From contig JAWNZC010000329.1 of NCBI GenBank assembly GCA_035771165.1, positions 326,001 to 390,000 of the forward strand: a DNA stretch of 64,000 nt, read 5' to 3'. A model generated the notes under the pieces. That model was not told the origin of the DNA, searched no databases, and saw nothing but the letters and a program-made list of their open reading frames with translations. Shown here piece after piece: positions 10,577 to 22,828 of the stretch; position 1 is the first letter of the stretch; each line of letters begins with the position of its first letter. The translations under genes were made by a program, and so were the position numbers. Source of the DNA: Paragorgia papillata. Lineage: Eukaryota > Cnidaria > Anthozoa > Scleralcyonacea > Coralliidae.

Positions 10577-11423
10577 ATATTAAGCATTTATTCGGATTGG
10601 CTAAGAAAACTCAAAGAGAGCGAATCAAATGCTTATACGGATTTTGAAGGTTCTCAGTTTCCTCAAAGTGACTTTTACATGACTTTTATCAGTATTCAAT
10701 TATAACTGCTTTTTTAATACTATTAATTGTTAAACCATATGGAAAATTGGTAATTATATTAAAACTAGAATTGGAAATCAATTCCTACTTTTCAGTTTTT
10801 TTGTCTTGATAATTGTTGCTTGATTTTGATTCAGAGAATTGATATAAACAATTAAACGACTTTGAAGTCTCTAGTCTTTAAAAAACCAAAGTAGAAACTT
10901 CAAAGCTAAAACGTTTATATCAGCTTTTTGACGTCTATTAAACAACGAATGAACAGAGAAAGATTATAAGTAAGCATTTATTTTACCTTTTAGCAGTTCA
11001 AATTACCAATTTCAAATATGTAGCTTGGGGTGGCTGTGTTTTACTTCAAGACAAAATCCAATATGGCGACCAAGACTATCAAAAGCATTTTGTTGAATTA
11101 TAAAATGAATCGTGTTTTAATATTTGCCACTAAAGTACCAGAAAGACGTTTAGAAGATGTTATGATGTATTCGTTGAATGAAATGTTTTTCAAACTATCC
11201 AAGCTTTGAGAAGTTGGACAGTGAGTGTTGTGTATTGTTCATAGTTGCAAACACATTTGCTTCAAACTTTTGGAATAAGCATGATTTCTCGTGTAATTCT
11301 GGAAAAAAGTATTTGTCTTTTCTAAATTCGTTTCAAAATCATGATATTACAGTATACAGAAGGCCTGACTGACTGAAGGTAAGCTATATAATATGATTTT
11401 TTTTTATATGATTTATATAATAT

Positions 11424-11502
11424 GAGTTTGCTACTCGGAGTTTCACGTTGTTACACGATCATCAGTTGTAACAACGTGAAACTCCGAATAGCAACAAACT
11501 CC
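11424..11502. repeat. Hairpin, stem about 31 bp
   Basis: GAGTTTGCTACTCGGAGTTT and onward is repeated in inverted form after an 11-nt loop, with one or two mismatches. It could form a long hairpin. It lies just past the end of duplication block A. Confidence 0.8.
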
Positions 11503-11597
11503 TTAATTTAACCTATATGTACATGTATGTATATATATATATATCCAGCACAATCAAGGGACTGATGTGGGACAGATATATATAATTTATAGCTTCG

Positions 11598-11657
<60 letters not shown>

Positions 11658-11760
11658 TATTAGTTATTATTATTATTATTATTAATTGTAATAATTATTA
11701 TTCTTTTGTTAATTATTATTAATTGTAATTATTATTATTAATTGTTATTATTGTAATTGT
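11503..11760. repeat. Simple-repeat stretch: (TA)n, (TTTA)n, (TTA)n
   Basis: TTTA tetranucleotide at about 11597-11657 followed by degenerate TTA/ATT repeats to 11760. No gene. Confidence 0.85.
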
Positions 11761-12654
11761 TATAATTGTTATATTATTGTGTAGCCTGATGATGGCGTAT
11801 TAAATGGCGTGTCAATCTTTTCATGTTTTCCATAGAGTTATAGAAACACGTCTTTTAATTGTTATAATCCAAACAGTGAAATAAAAGTGTGTGCTGCGTA
11901 GGCAGTGTTGAAACAACAATCGAAATATAGTAAAGTTAGATATACTGCCGAAACAGAGAACGTAGGAGTATAATAATTGTTATATTCTGTCACTCGAAAT
12001 GAAATCCGGAAATATCAGACGTTCTCCCACATGTCATTATCACCTTGGTTACCATCACGTATTGCCATTGGCTAATAACTAAAACCTGTCCAGAGGTGTA
12101 TAATATCTCTCTGCCCTTTTTCTCTTATCAGTCGCTTCTAATTCTAAATATTTTGACTGTATTTTCTTTTACTAGCATGGGAAAAACATAATATAGCATT
12201 ATTATTCCGTTTTATTCATTTTCCAAGCGTTTACAAGCTTAACTAAAAATTCGAGGGAAATTCCCTACTTAGCTCGGGAAACTCCCGACTAATATCATAT
12301 ACATGATGATTATATTTCATAATGTACTTGTAATAACATGCAGCTATTGGTCAGTGTTTGTTACGTATGCTCAACACACGATACCATAGCTTATCAGTTT
12401 CTTCTGCTCCTCAAGGACGCAGCTTCTGTATTTGAGCATTTGGATGGTAATTATTGAGATATACATACTGAAGTTTCTTCACAGACTCTGGTGAGCTGAA
12501 CTTAACACGATTCATTGGAACAGCATTAGATTTTGACATTTTGTCCACTCCGGACAGAGCAGGTTCTGTGAGATCTGTGTTCCCCCGAATGTAAGTAGAT
12601 AATTTGTGTTAAACTCAGACGAAGTAATATCGAGACATTAGTCTTTCATGCGTG

Positions 12655-12893
12655 GCGTTAGACAGGGTAGAATCGTCTGGTGTTAGACAGAGTAGAATCG
12701 TCTGGCGTTAGACAGAGTAGAATTGTCTGGCGTTAGACAGAGTAGAATCGTCTTGCGTTAGACAGAGTAGAATCGTCTGGCGTTAGACAGGGTAGAATCG
12801 TCTGGTGTTAGACAGAGTAGAATCGTCTGGTGTTAGACAGAGTAGAATCGTCTGGTGTTAGACAGAGTAGAATCGTCTGGCGTTAGACAGAGT
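12655..12893. repeat. 25-bp minisatellite (TCTGGCGTTAGACAGAGTAG), about 9-10 copies
   Basis: Head-to-tail 25-bp units with GC/GT variants and no spacers. Single copies of the same phrase occur at 13736-13760, and a diverged one at 5310-5360, next to AAGGGTTAA ends. The array therefore probably expanded from a piece of a dispersed element. Confidence 0.9.
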
Positions 12894-13083
12894 AAAAAGA
12901 TCAAGTTGTCCCACAATAACAAAGCGATTGAAAAGGTTAATGTGGTGACTGTTACTGATAGAGATAAATGATTTTCAATGTGGTTATTATCTAAGATTAT
13001 TTCTAAGTATAAAAGTAATGGACAGTTCTGGAAATGTTGCTTTTGACCACTGAACTGAAAATAGTTGCGTCTGTACTCTGTAT

Positions 13084-13428
13084 GGTAAAGCAAACAAGGC
13101 AAGGCAAAGCGAAGCAAAGCAAAGCGAAGCAAAACAAGGCAAAGAAAAGCAAAGGACATCACAGCAAAGAAAAGCAAAGCACAACAAAGTAAAGCACAGC
13201 AAAACAAAGCAAAGCAAAACAAAGCACAGCAAAGCAAAGCAAAGGACAGCACAGCAAAGCACAACAAAGCACAACAAAGCAAAGTAAAGCACAGCAAAAC
13301 AAAGCACAGCAAAGCAAAGTAAAGGACAGCACAGCAAAGCACAACAAAGCACAACAAAGCAAAGTAAAGCAAAGCGAAGCAAAGTAAAGCGCAAGCAAGT
13401 CAAAGGACAGCAAAGCAAAGCCAAGCAC
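13084..13428. repeat. (AAAGC)n-type array
   Basis: Pentanucleotide AAAGC mixed with CACAGC and AAAAC variants. Long open frames on the minus strand (Leu/Cys/Ala-rich) are an artefact of the purine-rich repeat. Confidence 0.9.
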
Positions 13429-13429
13429 G

Positions 13430-14054
13430 CTGTGACGCAGTTTTACTTAAATCCGCGCAAACAAATCCGAACCTGAGTGATTTTGTCATTTATTATTCTG
13501 AACTCAAGTTTCGTCAGTCTAGTGTACGTTTTGTTCTTTGTGTTTATGATTGAACATTACATAGCGATATTTCGAACAGCGGAACGCATACTCTGTAAGG
13601 TTAATAACCGTACTGACTGACACTGGCCGTGTGACGCAATTATATTTAAATCCACACAATCGAAACTGAGCGTTTGAGTTCTTTTGTTATCAGTAACATG
13701 CGCGACTTTCCGAGACGTGTCTTCTTGACAAGTAAAATCGTCTGGTATTAGACAGAGTAAAAAGATAAAGTTCTTCTACAACAACAATGCGAATGAAAAG
13801 GTTAATCAACTGTGTCTTTAACTCATCCATCCATGGCTTTCCGAGACGTCTCTTCTTGACGAGTAACATTGTGTCCTACGCAGTTTTTTCGAGCGTGAGT
13901 GCTCGCGACATTGTGGTAAACAAGATTTACTTTACTACTTTGTTTCTATGATTTTCGCCAACCTTTCTCAGTTCCCTAACGTGTAATAAATATTTAACTG
14001 ATGTAAAGGTGTTGGACAAGATGTGCTTTGAAAGATGGTTCGACCAGACATGAT
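13430..14054. other. Intergenic, no gene recognised
   Basis: Contains two diverged copies of a phrase beginning TGTGACGCA (13432, 13630) and two of TTTCCGAGACG (about 13706, 13835), so it is made of degraded repeats. No supported gene. Confidence 0.4.
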
Positions 14055-14064
14055 TGCACGCACG

Positions 14065-14344
14065 TAGCCTCCTCCGCAGGCAACTCTGTGTGGCTTCCCA
14101 GAACTGTGACTTCTGCTGTACGGGCAGTGATGTTTTGATCAAGATCTTTACTTTACTTCAACTGTACGGGCAATATTTTGGTCGAGATATTCAATTTGGC
14201 CGAACACGAAAGGGACCGGAAAAATTGAATATCTCGACCAAAATATTGCCCGTACAGTTGAAATAAAGTCAAGATGTTGATCAGAACATCACTGCCCCTA
14301 CAGCAGAAGAAGCCACACAGAGTTGCCTGCGGATGAGCTGGCTA
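14065..14344. mobile_element. 280-bp fold-back element with 9-bp target duplication (Mutator-like)
   Basis: Arms of about 120 bp pair along most of the element, with a short loop around 14200-14220. GCACGCACG occurs directly on both sides (14056-14064, 14345-14353), a 9-bp duplication as made by Mutator-family transposases. Ends read TAGCC. No coding capacity. Confidence 0.7.
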
Positions 14345-14353
14345 GCACGCACG

Positions 14354-15500
14354 ATATATCGACAAGTTTAATTTATGTGGCGAGAGTGCGCCTGTTATTA
14401 AAGAAGTTTCAAATTTGACGCAATTTAACTAGAAGGAATCGCTTGGCAATATAATGTGTCAGAAGATGCTTAAATATTTTAAACAGCTTCAGTTCTTTGA
14501 ACCGACATAAACAACAAAAGTTAGTAAATTAATGGAAATAATATTTACATTAAGAATCGTTTGGTAACATTTAATTTATACATCTATTCAAGACTGGTGT
14601 GCATGACCTCCGAAGAGGAGCAGAAGAAGGGCATTTTGTGGTAAACAAGATCTCACGTTTCAGTTGTTTGAAATAGATATTTATATACGCAGAAAAATAT
14701 CTTATATGTCAAGAATATATTATTAAACTGACAATGATACTATAGACTATTTTATTTTGCTTTGCAATGACGATAACGATGAAATATGTGTGTTTCCGAT
14801 TAGTTTATAGAGAATTGGTCTTCTTGGAATATCATTTGATTTCACGATAATTGCTGCCGAGCGTAGCGAGGCAGCACACTAATCTTGACATGGGTTGCCT
14901 GTGTCTTGTGTCCAGACCTCTTTGCCGAGTTATGTATAGTCAACGAAATCGAGATTTTGAGAGGGATGTTGACTGTTTTATGACGTTTTGTGACGTAGAA
15001 GTTTCTTCCTACAACTTACATCACATACGCCAGAAGGATTTGTTTGATGAAATTGCAATGGTACATGGATTTTCTGAACTGGCAATGCCACGAGTCAAAG
15101 GCTGGTGAATCACACTTGTTCTTGGCTATAAATGAACACACGTGTTGTCTTAGGATCTTTATACAATTTTAGTGAGGACAGATTATCTTGTCGAGGTAAG
15201 ATATTAGTTTCTACAACTGACAACTGTGTTTCTTGGTAGGAGATTTCACCGTTGTTTTCTTTTATTTTTAGGTGTATATTGCCAATATTGGTGTGGGTTC
15301 ATTGTGTTTGCGCTGATCAGCATTCTGATCAGACGTACGCTACTATCTCAATCTGCGTGTGTGTATTTTTAGTTATACAAATTCTGCAAAATAATCTGAT
15401 GGGCTCAATGGTACAATGCTGTATAATTTTGTTAAAGCTCTAGATTTGTCAAAACATATTAAGCACTTGGTAGAGCAAGAGGCATGATTATTTAATATTT
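14354..15500. other. Intergenic, one doubtful 85-codon frame
   Basis: A frame at 14851-15108 starts within a TGCTGCCGAGC/GCGAGGCAGCA hairpin and gives no recognised domain. The rest has stops in all frames. No supported gene. Confidence 0.35.
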
Positions 15501-15504
15501 GTAT

Positions 15505-15605
15505 ATTAATAATAATAATAATAAACTTTATTTAGAGAAGGTTTACATAAACATTTACAAAAATGTACCAGTTTAGCGAAGCTAATCTTACACTGGGCCT
15601 TCTTA
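15505..15605 (-). mobile_element. LINE 3' end remnant with (ATT)n tail
   Basis: Read on the minus strand it gives GTAAGATTAGCTTCGCT, then AATAAAG and an (ATT)n tail. This resembles the 3' UTR of the LINE fragment at 35547-36285 (AAGATTAGCTTATGCTACC ending with AATAAA). No coding part is left. Confidence 0.45.
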
Positions 15606-15733
15606 TTAATTATGTGTATATCCTGTCAAAACCCTTGCCATATCATGTCAAGCAATAAGTTATAGTAACTTGTAATGTGTAAATACTCTGTCTATTGTAA
15701 TTAATATTACATTTTTGGACTTTCCAACCTCCC

Positions 15734-15990
15734 TCGTGGGCTCGTTTGGGTGGAGTGGGCTCTTTTGGGTGGAGTGGGCAAACTTGGGTGGAGTGGGCAA
15801 ACTTGGGTGGAGTGAGCAACCTCGGGTGGAGTGGGCAAACTCATGTGCAGTAGGCAAACTCGGGTGGAGTGGGCAATCTTGGGTGGAGTGGGCAACCTCG
15901 AGTGGAGTGGGTAACCCTGGGTGGAGTGGGCAAACTTGGGTGGAGTGGGCAATCTTGGGTGGAGTGGGCAATCTTGGGTGGAGTGGGCAA
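15734..15990. repeat. 19-bp minisatellite (GGGTGGAGTGGGCAAACTT), about 13 copies
   Basis: Head-to-tail 19-bp units with minor variants. It is open in several frames on both strands because 19 is not a multiple of three and the unit lacks stops. Not a gene. Confidence 0.9.
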
Positions 15991-16689
15991 GGGGGGTGTC
16001 ACATTGGCCACAAAGTGCACAGATTTGCTTGTGGAGTAGTCTAAAGGTTTTTGTCCCATTTGAGGCAGCATTTCACTTGCGATAGTAATTTCTAGTATTA
16101 TTGTAATTTGATATTTAAAAAGGCTACAAACAATGACTGGCACTGAACATTTCTAAAAGGTCAAAGTGAAACGTTTGTGTGAGCACAGTGCAAGCAGACA
16201 ATAAAGGTGAATAACAATCCGTACTGCGCATGTGCGAAAGTAGTGTTTACATCTCTATTTACAAAAAATATACTGATATTTTTATACTAATATTGTTTAT
16301 TAGAATATAAATCATAATTATATAATAAAAGGATTGATTTTGAAGCAGACAAACCTGTGACAATACGACAAACTTGTGTTCTCTGATGGCTGATGTCTTG
16401 TCACGGATCGTCAAACAAGCTAATTTTATTCATGATTTCTCTTCGCTAGGCGGGATGAAAACTACCATATGAACACAAGACAGACTTCATCTCGCTTACC
16501 GGGCCAGTTAGCTTACCAGGACCATATGAACATGTCCTTAATCTAGTTCATTCATGATATAGATGATATCCCGATCGTTATTTAACAAATTTAACTAGTG
16601 CTCTAGAACTACCAATTAATTTATTTTAAAAATGCTCTGTTATTGGTCGTTTTTTTGCTTTGATTCATCTAATTTCAAATAAGAATGAT
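15991..16689. other. Intergenic, nothing recognised
   Basis: AT-rich sequence between the 19-bp minisatellite and the duplicated 5' region of copy 2. No gene, repeat array or strong inverted repeat was noticed. Confidence 0.4.
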
Positions 16690-17790
16690 AATTCTATATA
16701 TAAAGTTTTATGTTCATTAGTATACTTTTTCCAAAATTCGATCCCTATTAGTATTTTTTCTGAAGTAAATAGGTTTTATCAGTTTTGTTCACCTGTTTCT
16801 CGTTCTTTTGCAGCTAAAAACGGTCTTGCCAGTATACAAAAATGGCATCCGCTCAAGAAAGTTTTGATGCGGGCAAAATGCGCCGTGAAGTAAGTAACTT
16901 AAATATCAGTACTGCATATTTTTAGAACTATTTCAAAAAAAGACGAAGAATCTATTTTAGTTTTTTATTTTCATTTATTCATTTCAGTTCATTTATTCAT
17001 TCCAGTTTATTCATTCATTCATTCATTTATTCATGTCTTTATTCATTCATTCATTCATTCATTCATTCATTCATTCATTCATTCATTCATTCATTCATTC
17101 ATTCATGTATTCATTCATTCATTCATTCATTCATTCATTCATTCATTCATTCATTCATTCATTCATTCATTCATTCATTCATTCATTTATTTCCTTTTTT
17201 TCCTTCTTTCCTCCTTCCTTTTTTTCCTTCTTTCCTATAGTCGTTTCATTTTGGCAAATCTACACCCATAAAAATCCCACAGCTTCAGTGTTGACAAGAT
17301 GAGTTTGCAACAAGCTTGTAGCACGCCTGTTCACAAGTTGTTAAGAAGTTGTGATTTTATCAAGCCATGGCCAATGCAAGCTTCTTGTTGTCAACCTTGT
17401 GCAATTTCGTAAATGCAGAGCAGTAACAAGTTGTTGGAACAATTTGTCACAAGTCCGATGAAGTCATCAAATTTGTTGCAAGTTGTCAACAACCTATTAC
17501 AGACATATTAACAAACTGGAAACAACCAGTGCAAATGCATCCCGGTAACGGCATGTTAAAACGGCCTTGTACCAACTTGCTTGCATGGCGTTTTAGCGTG
17601 TAGTTTTAGAAGGGGACAATTTTTTTGTGACACTAGCTCAATTTGACTTCTCACCCCACCCTCTACTCTATCTCTACCAAACCTCGGTTTAGTACAAACG
17701 TCTGTTGCACACGTTTTGGTTAGCTTTTTTGCTATATAAATATTTTTAAACTGAAAACAGATTTTTCAAGCAAGAAACAGAAACATTGTC
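16690..17790 (+). repeat. Duplicated 5' region of TPR-CHAT copy 2
   Basis: Matches 39766-40847 through the probable promoter, exon 1, the intron and the start of exon 2. The intron holds an (ATTC)n microsatellite (17004-17190) and a block of about 340 bp rich in CAAGTTGTT/AACAACTTG inverted phrases. The same features occur in copy 3. Confidence 0.85.
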
Positions 17791-20700
17791 ATGATAATTG
17801 AGTTCGTTACAGAGACGGCAAAAATTCTACAAGACAAAGGAAGAAAGAATGACTTTGGATATATAGTAAATAGATCTGTTGAATTTCTTCAAGGTAACTT
17901 AATGTTAAAAAGATTAATGTTATTCTACGTTATTGAAAAATGTGATGGAAATAGCGAACGTCGGGATATGTTGAAGTACTATCTTGAGTTTGAAAAATTA
18001 TTAAGTAATTTAGTTGAGGGAAAGAGTTTTCGAATGACTATTCTTCTTAAAATTGCAGGTATATATCTTAATACTTCACATTATAGTAAAACAATAGAAT
18101 ATACCCTAAGAGCTGAAAAGATTGCAGATGAACTTAAAGACAAATCAGGCAAAGCAAAATGTTGCCTAATATTAGGAAGTGCGCATCTACGTTTGGCAGA
18201 GTATAAAGAAGCCATTCACTATTACAATAACGGTCTAGAGATCAGCATTGAAATAGGAGATCAGTCAGGAATAGCAAGTAACAATGGAAATTTAGGGAAT
18301 GCTTATCTTAGTTTGGGGCAGTATGAAAAAGCTATTCACTATTACAATAACGGTCTAGAGATCAGCATTGAAATAGGAGATCGGTCAGGCATAGCAAGTA
18401 ACAATGTTAATTTGGGGGGTGTTTATTTGAGTATGGGGCAGTATGAAAAAGCTATTGACTATTGCAATAAAAGTCTAGAAATCAGCACTGAAATAGGAGA
18501 TCGGTCAGGAATAGCAAGTAACAATGGAAATTTAGGGACTGCCTATCGTTGTTTGGGGCAGTATAAAAAAGCCATTTACTATTACAATAAAGGTTTACAA
18601 ATCAGCGCTGAAATAGGAGATCGGTCAGGAATAGCAAGTAACAATGGAAGTTTAGGGAATGCTTATCTTAGTTTGGGGAAGTATGAAAAAGCTATTCACT
18701 ATTACAATAACGGTCTAGAAATCAGCATTGAAATAGGAGATCGGTCAGGCATAGCAAGTAACAATGTTAATTTGGGTGGTGTTTATTTGAGTATGGGGCA
18801 GTATGAAAAAGCTATTGACTATTGCAATAAAAGTCTAGAAATCAGCACTGAAATAGGAGATCGGTCAGGAATAGCAAGTAACAATGCAAATTTAGGGATT
18901 GCCTATCATTGTTTGGGGCAGTATAAAAAAGCCATTTACTATTACAATAAAGGTTTAGAAATCAGCGCTGAAATAGGAGATCGGTCAGGAATAGCAAGTA
19001 ACAATGGAAATTTAGGGAATGCTTATCTTTGTTTGGGGCAGTATGAAAAAGCTATTCACTATTACAATAACGGTCTAGAGGTCAGCATTGAAATAGGAGA
19101 TCGGTCAGGCATAGCAAGTAACAATGTTAATTTGGGGGGTGTTTATTTGAGTATGGGGCAGTATGAAAAAGCTATTGACTATTGCAAAAGAAGTCTAGAA
19201 ATCAGCACTGAAATAGGAGATCGGTCAGGAATAGCAATTATGAGTGGAAATTTGGGGAGTGTCTATTTGAGTATGGGGCAGTATGAAAAAGCTATTCACT
19301 ATTACAATAACGGTCTAGAGATCAGCATTGAAATAGGAGATCGGTCAGGAACAGCATGTAACAATGGAAATTTAGGGGCTACCTATTGTTATTTGGGGCA
19401 CAATGAAAAAGCTATTCACTATTACAATAAAAGTGTAGAAATTTGCACTAAAATAGGAGATCGGTCAGGAATAGCAAATAACAATGGAAATTTAGGGAAT
19501 GTCTATTTGAGTATGGGGCAGTATGAAAAAGCTATTTACTATTACAGTAAAGGGCTAGAAATCAGCACTGAAATAGGAGATCGGTCAGAAATAGCAGGTA
19601 ACAATGGAGGTTTAGGGAATGCATATTCTAAGATGGGGCAGTTTCAAAAATCTCTTAAATGTTTTGGAGAAGCACTTAAAATTAGTTTAGAAATTGGTGA
19701 TCGAAGTTTGGAATGTTTTTCTTTAGGATGCATAGGGAAGTCTTACTTGTCACTGTATTCGTTTGTAGCTCGCGAAACGGAAGATGTGAGAGATGTCAGC
19801 AACTTACAAAACGCTGTTGTCATTTCTTAAGAGATCTGTTATGTGTGGTGATAAGATTTTATTTGACTTGAACGTTGACAAAAATAAGATATCATTCACT
19901 GGTGGATACTTTCAACAATATGTGACTCTAATGTATTGTTTTCTTTCGTTAAAACGCATTGAAGCCTCATTGTTAGTTATTGATCTTGGAAAGGCCAAGG
20001 CACTGCATGCTTTTATCGAGAAGCGAGAGAAATCAGAGATTGATGACATGGTCAATTATACACGCGAGACCTGGAAAAATATTGACGAAAATGAAGAGAA
20101 ATTAGAAATAGACAATATTGAGAAAGGTATCTTGCTCACGAAAAATAATTCCACTGTTTTATTCTACTCTTTTGATGATTATAAGTTTCTTCATATATGG
20201 GTTTTAAATGGCGTGGATAATATTAAACACGTTGTTTTTGGGACAAATTAATCATCTGACTTTACCCGAGAATTCTATTTTCGATATTTTGAAAATGTTG
20301 CTTCAGACTTATTCTGTTCATTTAAAGCGTGATTCCTCCTTGTTTAAACTAAGTTCAAATTCTACTTCTGATCTTCATAACATTGCGGAAATACGATGGA
20401 GCCAGGTGTTAGTGAATGAGAAATTTATTGATTCCAATAAAGGATCGGAAAATTGTGAATTAGGGAACTCCGAAAAACATACTTTCTAAAAAGGCCCAGT
20501 CTTGCGAAAGCATATTTCTTCCCAACACACGCCAAGATTCTGAGTCGAAAATCAAGAATGTACTGCAAGTAGTGCAACGTTATGAACTGGCTGTTGACGT
20601 TGCCAAACTGAGGTCTCCGATTGGACCTCCCTTCTATTGAACAACATACTCATTTTTTACAGGAATTGTTTTCAGAAACTCATCAATCCTGTTAAGGATT

Positions 20701-21563
20701 TTATCAAGGGAAAGAAACTGATTAATTGTTTCTGACAAATTTTTGTTTTTTGTGCCATTTTGTGCATTGAAAGATGAAAATGGTTCCTCGATATCACAAA
20801 ATTACAGTATTCAAATAACACCATCTCTGCACACTCTTTATACCAGCATGAAGCAATCGCATCAAGCTAGCCTAGGTTTTGCATTGTTTGTTGGTAATCC
20901 AACTATTGGCAAAGTTAGTTTTCGTGGAAAAGAATTTGAACAGGTACCGCTCCCATCCGCTACAGCTGAAGCGCAATACCTTGCACCGCGTTTTGACGCT
21001 AAACCCTTAGTAGAAGACAAGGCGATTAAGCAACTAGTTTTGCAATTAATTCAAAACGCTGGCATAATTCACATTGCCGCACATGGGGACGGAGAGCATG
21101 GTGAAATTTTTCTTGCTCCTAATCCTAATTCAACTAGCCAAGGCTTACCCAAAGAAGAATCTTATCTTGTAAGAGAAGAAGATGTTATTGAAATTCCCAT
21201 AAGTGCCCGGTTAGTTGTTCTATGTTGTTGTCATACAGGAAGAGGTAAACTTTCTTCAGAAGGAGTTATTGGTCTAGCACGCGCATTTCTTGCAGCCGGT
21301 GCTCGCTCCGTTCTTGCCACACTCTGGCCTATTGTCGATGAAGGTTCAAAATTATTGATGGAAAATTTCTATGATGAAATTTGCAACGAAACGTCGGTTT
21401 GTGAGGCTTTGAGAAGGACAAGAACATATTTCAACAACATCAACACCTTTTTTTTCGAGATCTGCAGGTTTGGGCCCCATTTACTATCTACGGCGAAGAC
21501 GTTAAGTTTTCCAAACACGATATTGAAGAAATAAAAAGAAAATCTCGCGAAATGACCTTGTGA
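16842..21563 (+). pseudogene. TPR-CHAT copy 2, pseudogene with at least six frame breaks
   Basis: Exon 1 (16842-16889, MASAQESFDAGKMRRE) is followed by a GTAAGT donor; exon 2 begins at 17761 after AAACAG. The first frame (17791-19830) carries 13 TPRs of 40 aa. Compared with copy 3, frames are broken near 19817 (extra T), 20235 (extra T in a T-run), 20475 (extra base), 20630-20660 (replaced segment), 20725 (extra A) and 21421-21456 (two single-base losses). The CHAT His and Cys regions (HIAAHGDG, LCCCHTGRG) are still readable in the 20743-21534 frame. All breaks are small and in runs or short motifs, so the loss looks recent. Sequencing error in homopolymers is possible for some, but not for the replaced segment. 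Confidence 0.85.
18180..19740 (+). repeat. TPR array of copy 2 with 360-bp higher-order repeats
   Basis: Thirteen 120-bp (40-aa) repeats. Three-repeat blocks starting at about 18300, 18660 and 19020 match each other far better than neighbouring repeats do, so 360-bp units were duplicated in tandem. The motif EIGDRSGIA is nearly invariant. Confidence 0.9.
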
Positions 21564-22828
21564 TTGAATTGATTGAAATTACGAAAAAGGTAAAGTTAAA
21601 GTATGTATGAAATGAAAATTAGATCTGAGAAGAAGATTACATGGCAAAGCTAAACAGAAGATCAAACTGATAGCAATTTGATAGGTGATGCAACAGAAAA
21701 CAAATAGGCTATATGATAAGAATTCAACATTAGAAGACAGAAGACGTGTAATTGTCTATAAATATAAATATTAAGATATTAGTTTAGGCATCCATAATTA
21801 GGCCATTTCAAAAAACGGCGATTTAGTGAGTAGCTAAACAAGATGTAACCTTGGATTTAACCGTCGTCGACCACAACATTGCAAAACCAAAGACAATAGT
21901 TAATTGTCGATTGGCATAGTCAGTATTTTTGCAGCATAATATCTAGAACACAAATAGATCACCGCAGTTTAAATGGTACTATCTAATTGTTTGGTTATGA
22001 AATACTTGGTAATACTTAGTTTTGATAATTAAAATTGGGAAGACTTAACTCTTTCGGTGAGTGTAAAAAAGTAAAGTGCAGTGTTTTAGATAGAGCAAAG
22101 TGAAAAGATAGTGAACTAGAATTCCAGTAAGATAATAAAAGTTGATTGTGGCAGTGAAAGTGTTAACATATAAAAACAAAATTGTAATTTACCAAAGTCA
22201 AATAGTTTAGTTTTGAGTTTTCTCCAGTATAAGTGTAAAGTGAGAATGTTTTGAAAGTGTGTGTCAACGGTATATCTTATTTAGTTACTTTGTAAAACTA
22301 ATTTGTTAATAGAATATTTTATCACAATTATACAATTCTGATGTATACAATTACATAACGGTAAATGGTTTGAACCTAATAGTATTATTAGAGTACATGT
22401 TTTTGAAAGTTGTTTCATCTAGGTTAATGTAGTCTTGAGAAAGACTGTTGATAGTGGTGGTGACTAACGTTATAAAGTAAATGGCGTGAAGACGTTGTGT
22501 AGACGAAAAACTTTCAAAAAAATGTGTTTTATAATCCACATGTGAAAATTAATAATGTTATTAGTGGCGTAAACACCAACAATGTACTCTGCTGTATATA
22601 AAAAAGTGCATGAATGTTTCGTGTTTAAATGTTTTAACTGATTCTGAACTATCTAGGCCACTGCTTTTAGTAATTATAATGGTCATATATTTATTATTAT
22701 ACAACGTTTTCACGCTCTATAGAATACCATAAACCAAGTTTGCAACTTGTAAAAAACATTTCTCGTGATGTAACTTTGCAAAAGTTTAACTCAAGTAATA
22801 GCTGCATGTTAGTCACTGTGAAAATCAA

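Larger units (their letters stand above)
2180..11400. repeat. Segmental duplication block, copy A
   Basis: Collinear with 22797-27560 (B) and 46186-51075 (C), with the same order of small elements and near-identical stretches. Copy A is longer because a 4402-bp transposon sits inside it (3686-8087). The block ends near a shared GACTGACTGAAGGTAAG motif (about 11366, 27519, 51050), after which the three copies diverge. The block follows each TPR-CHAT gene, so gene and flank were duplicated together. Confidence 0.9.
11740..13440. repeat. Repeat block shared with 53685-56712
   Basis: Both copies run in the same order: a TTGTTATATTATTGTGTAG start, a noncoding stretch of about 850 bp, a 25-bp minisatellite, about 190 bp of unique sequence, then an AAAGC array. 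The second copy has extra insertions (a fold-back at 53866-54040 and a TIR element at 54748-55623). No gene was seen in either. Confidence 0.85.

Noticed and set aside
12833..13428. Leu/Cys/Ala-rich minus-strand frames resembling membrane proteins
   Set aside because: They cover the AAAGC array; the hydrophobic look comes from the repeat.
14851..15108. 85-codon frame
   Set aside because: Starts within a hairpin repeat and has no recognised domain or splice evidence.
15660..16143. Repeat proteins in several frames
   Set aside because: 19-bp minisatellite without stops; all frames are open by chance.
17033..17302. FIHS-repeat frame, and a similar one at 40029-40331
   Set aside because: (ATTC)n and (GTTC)n microsatellites within the TPR-CHAT intron.
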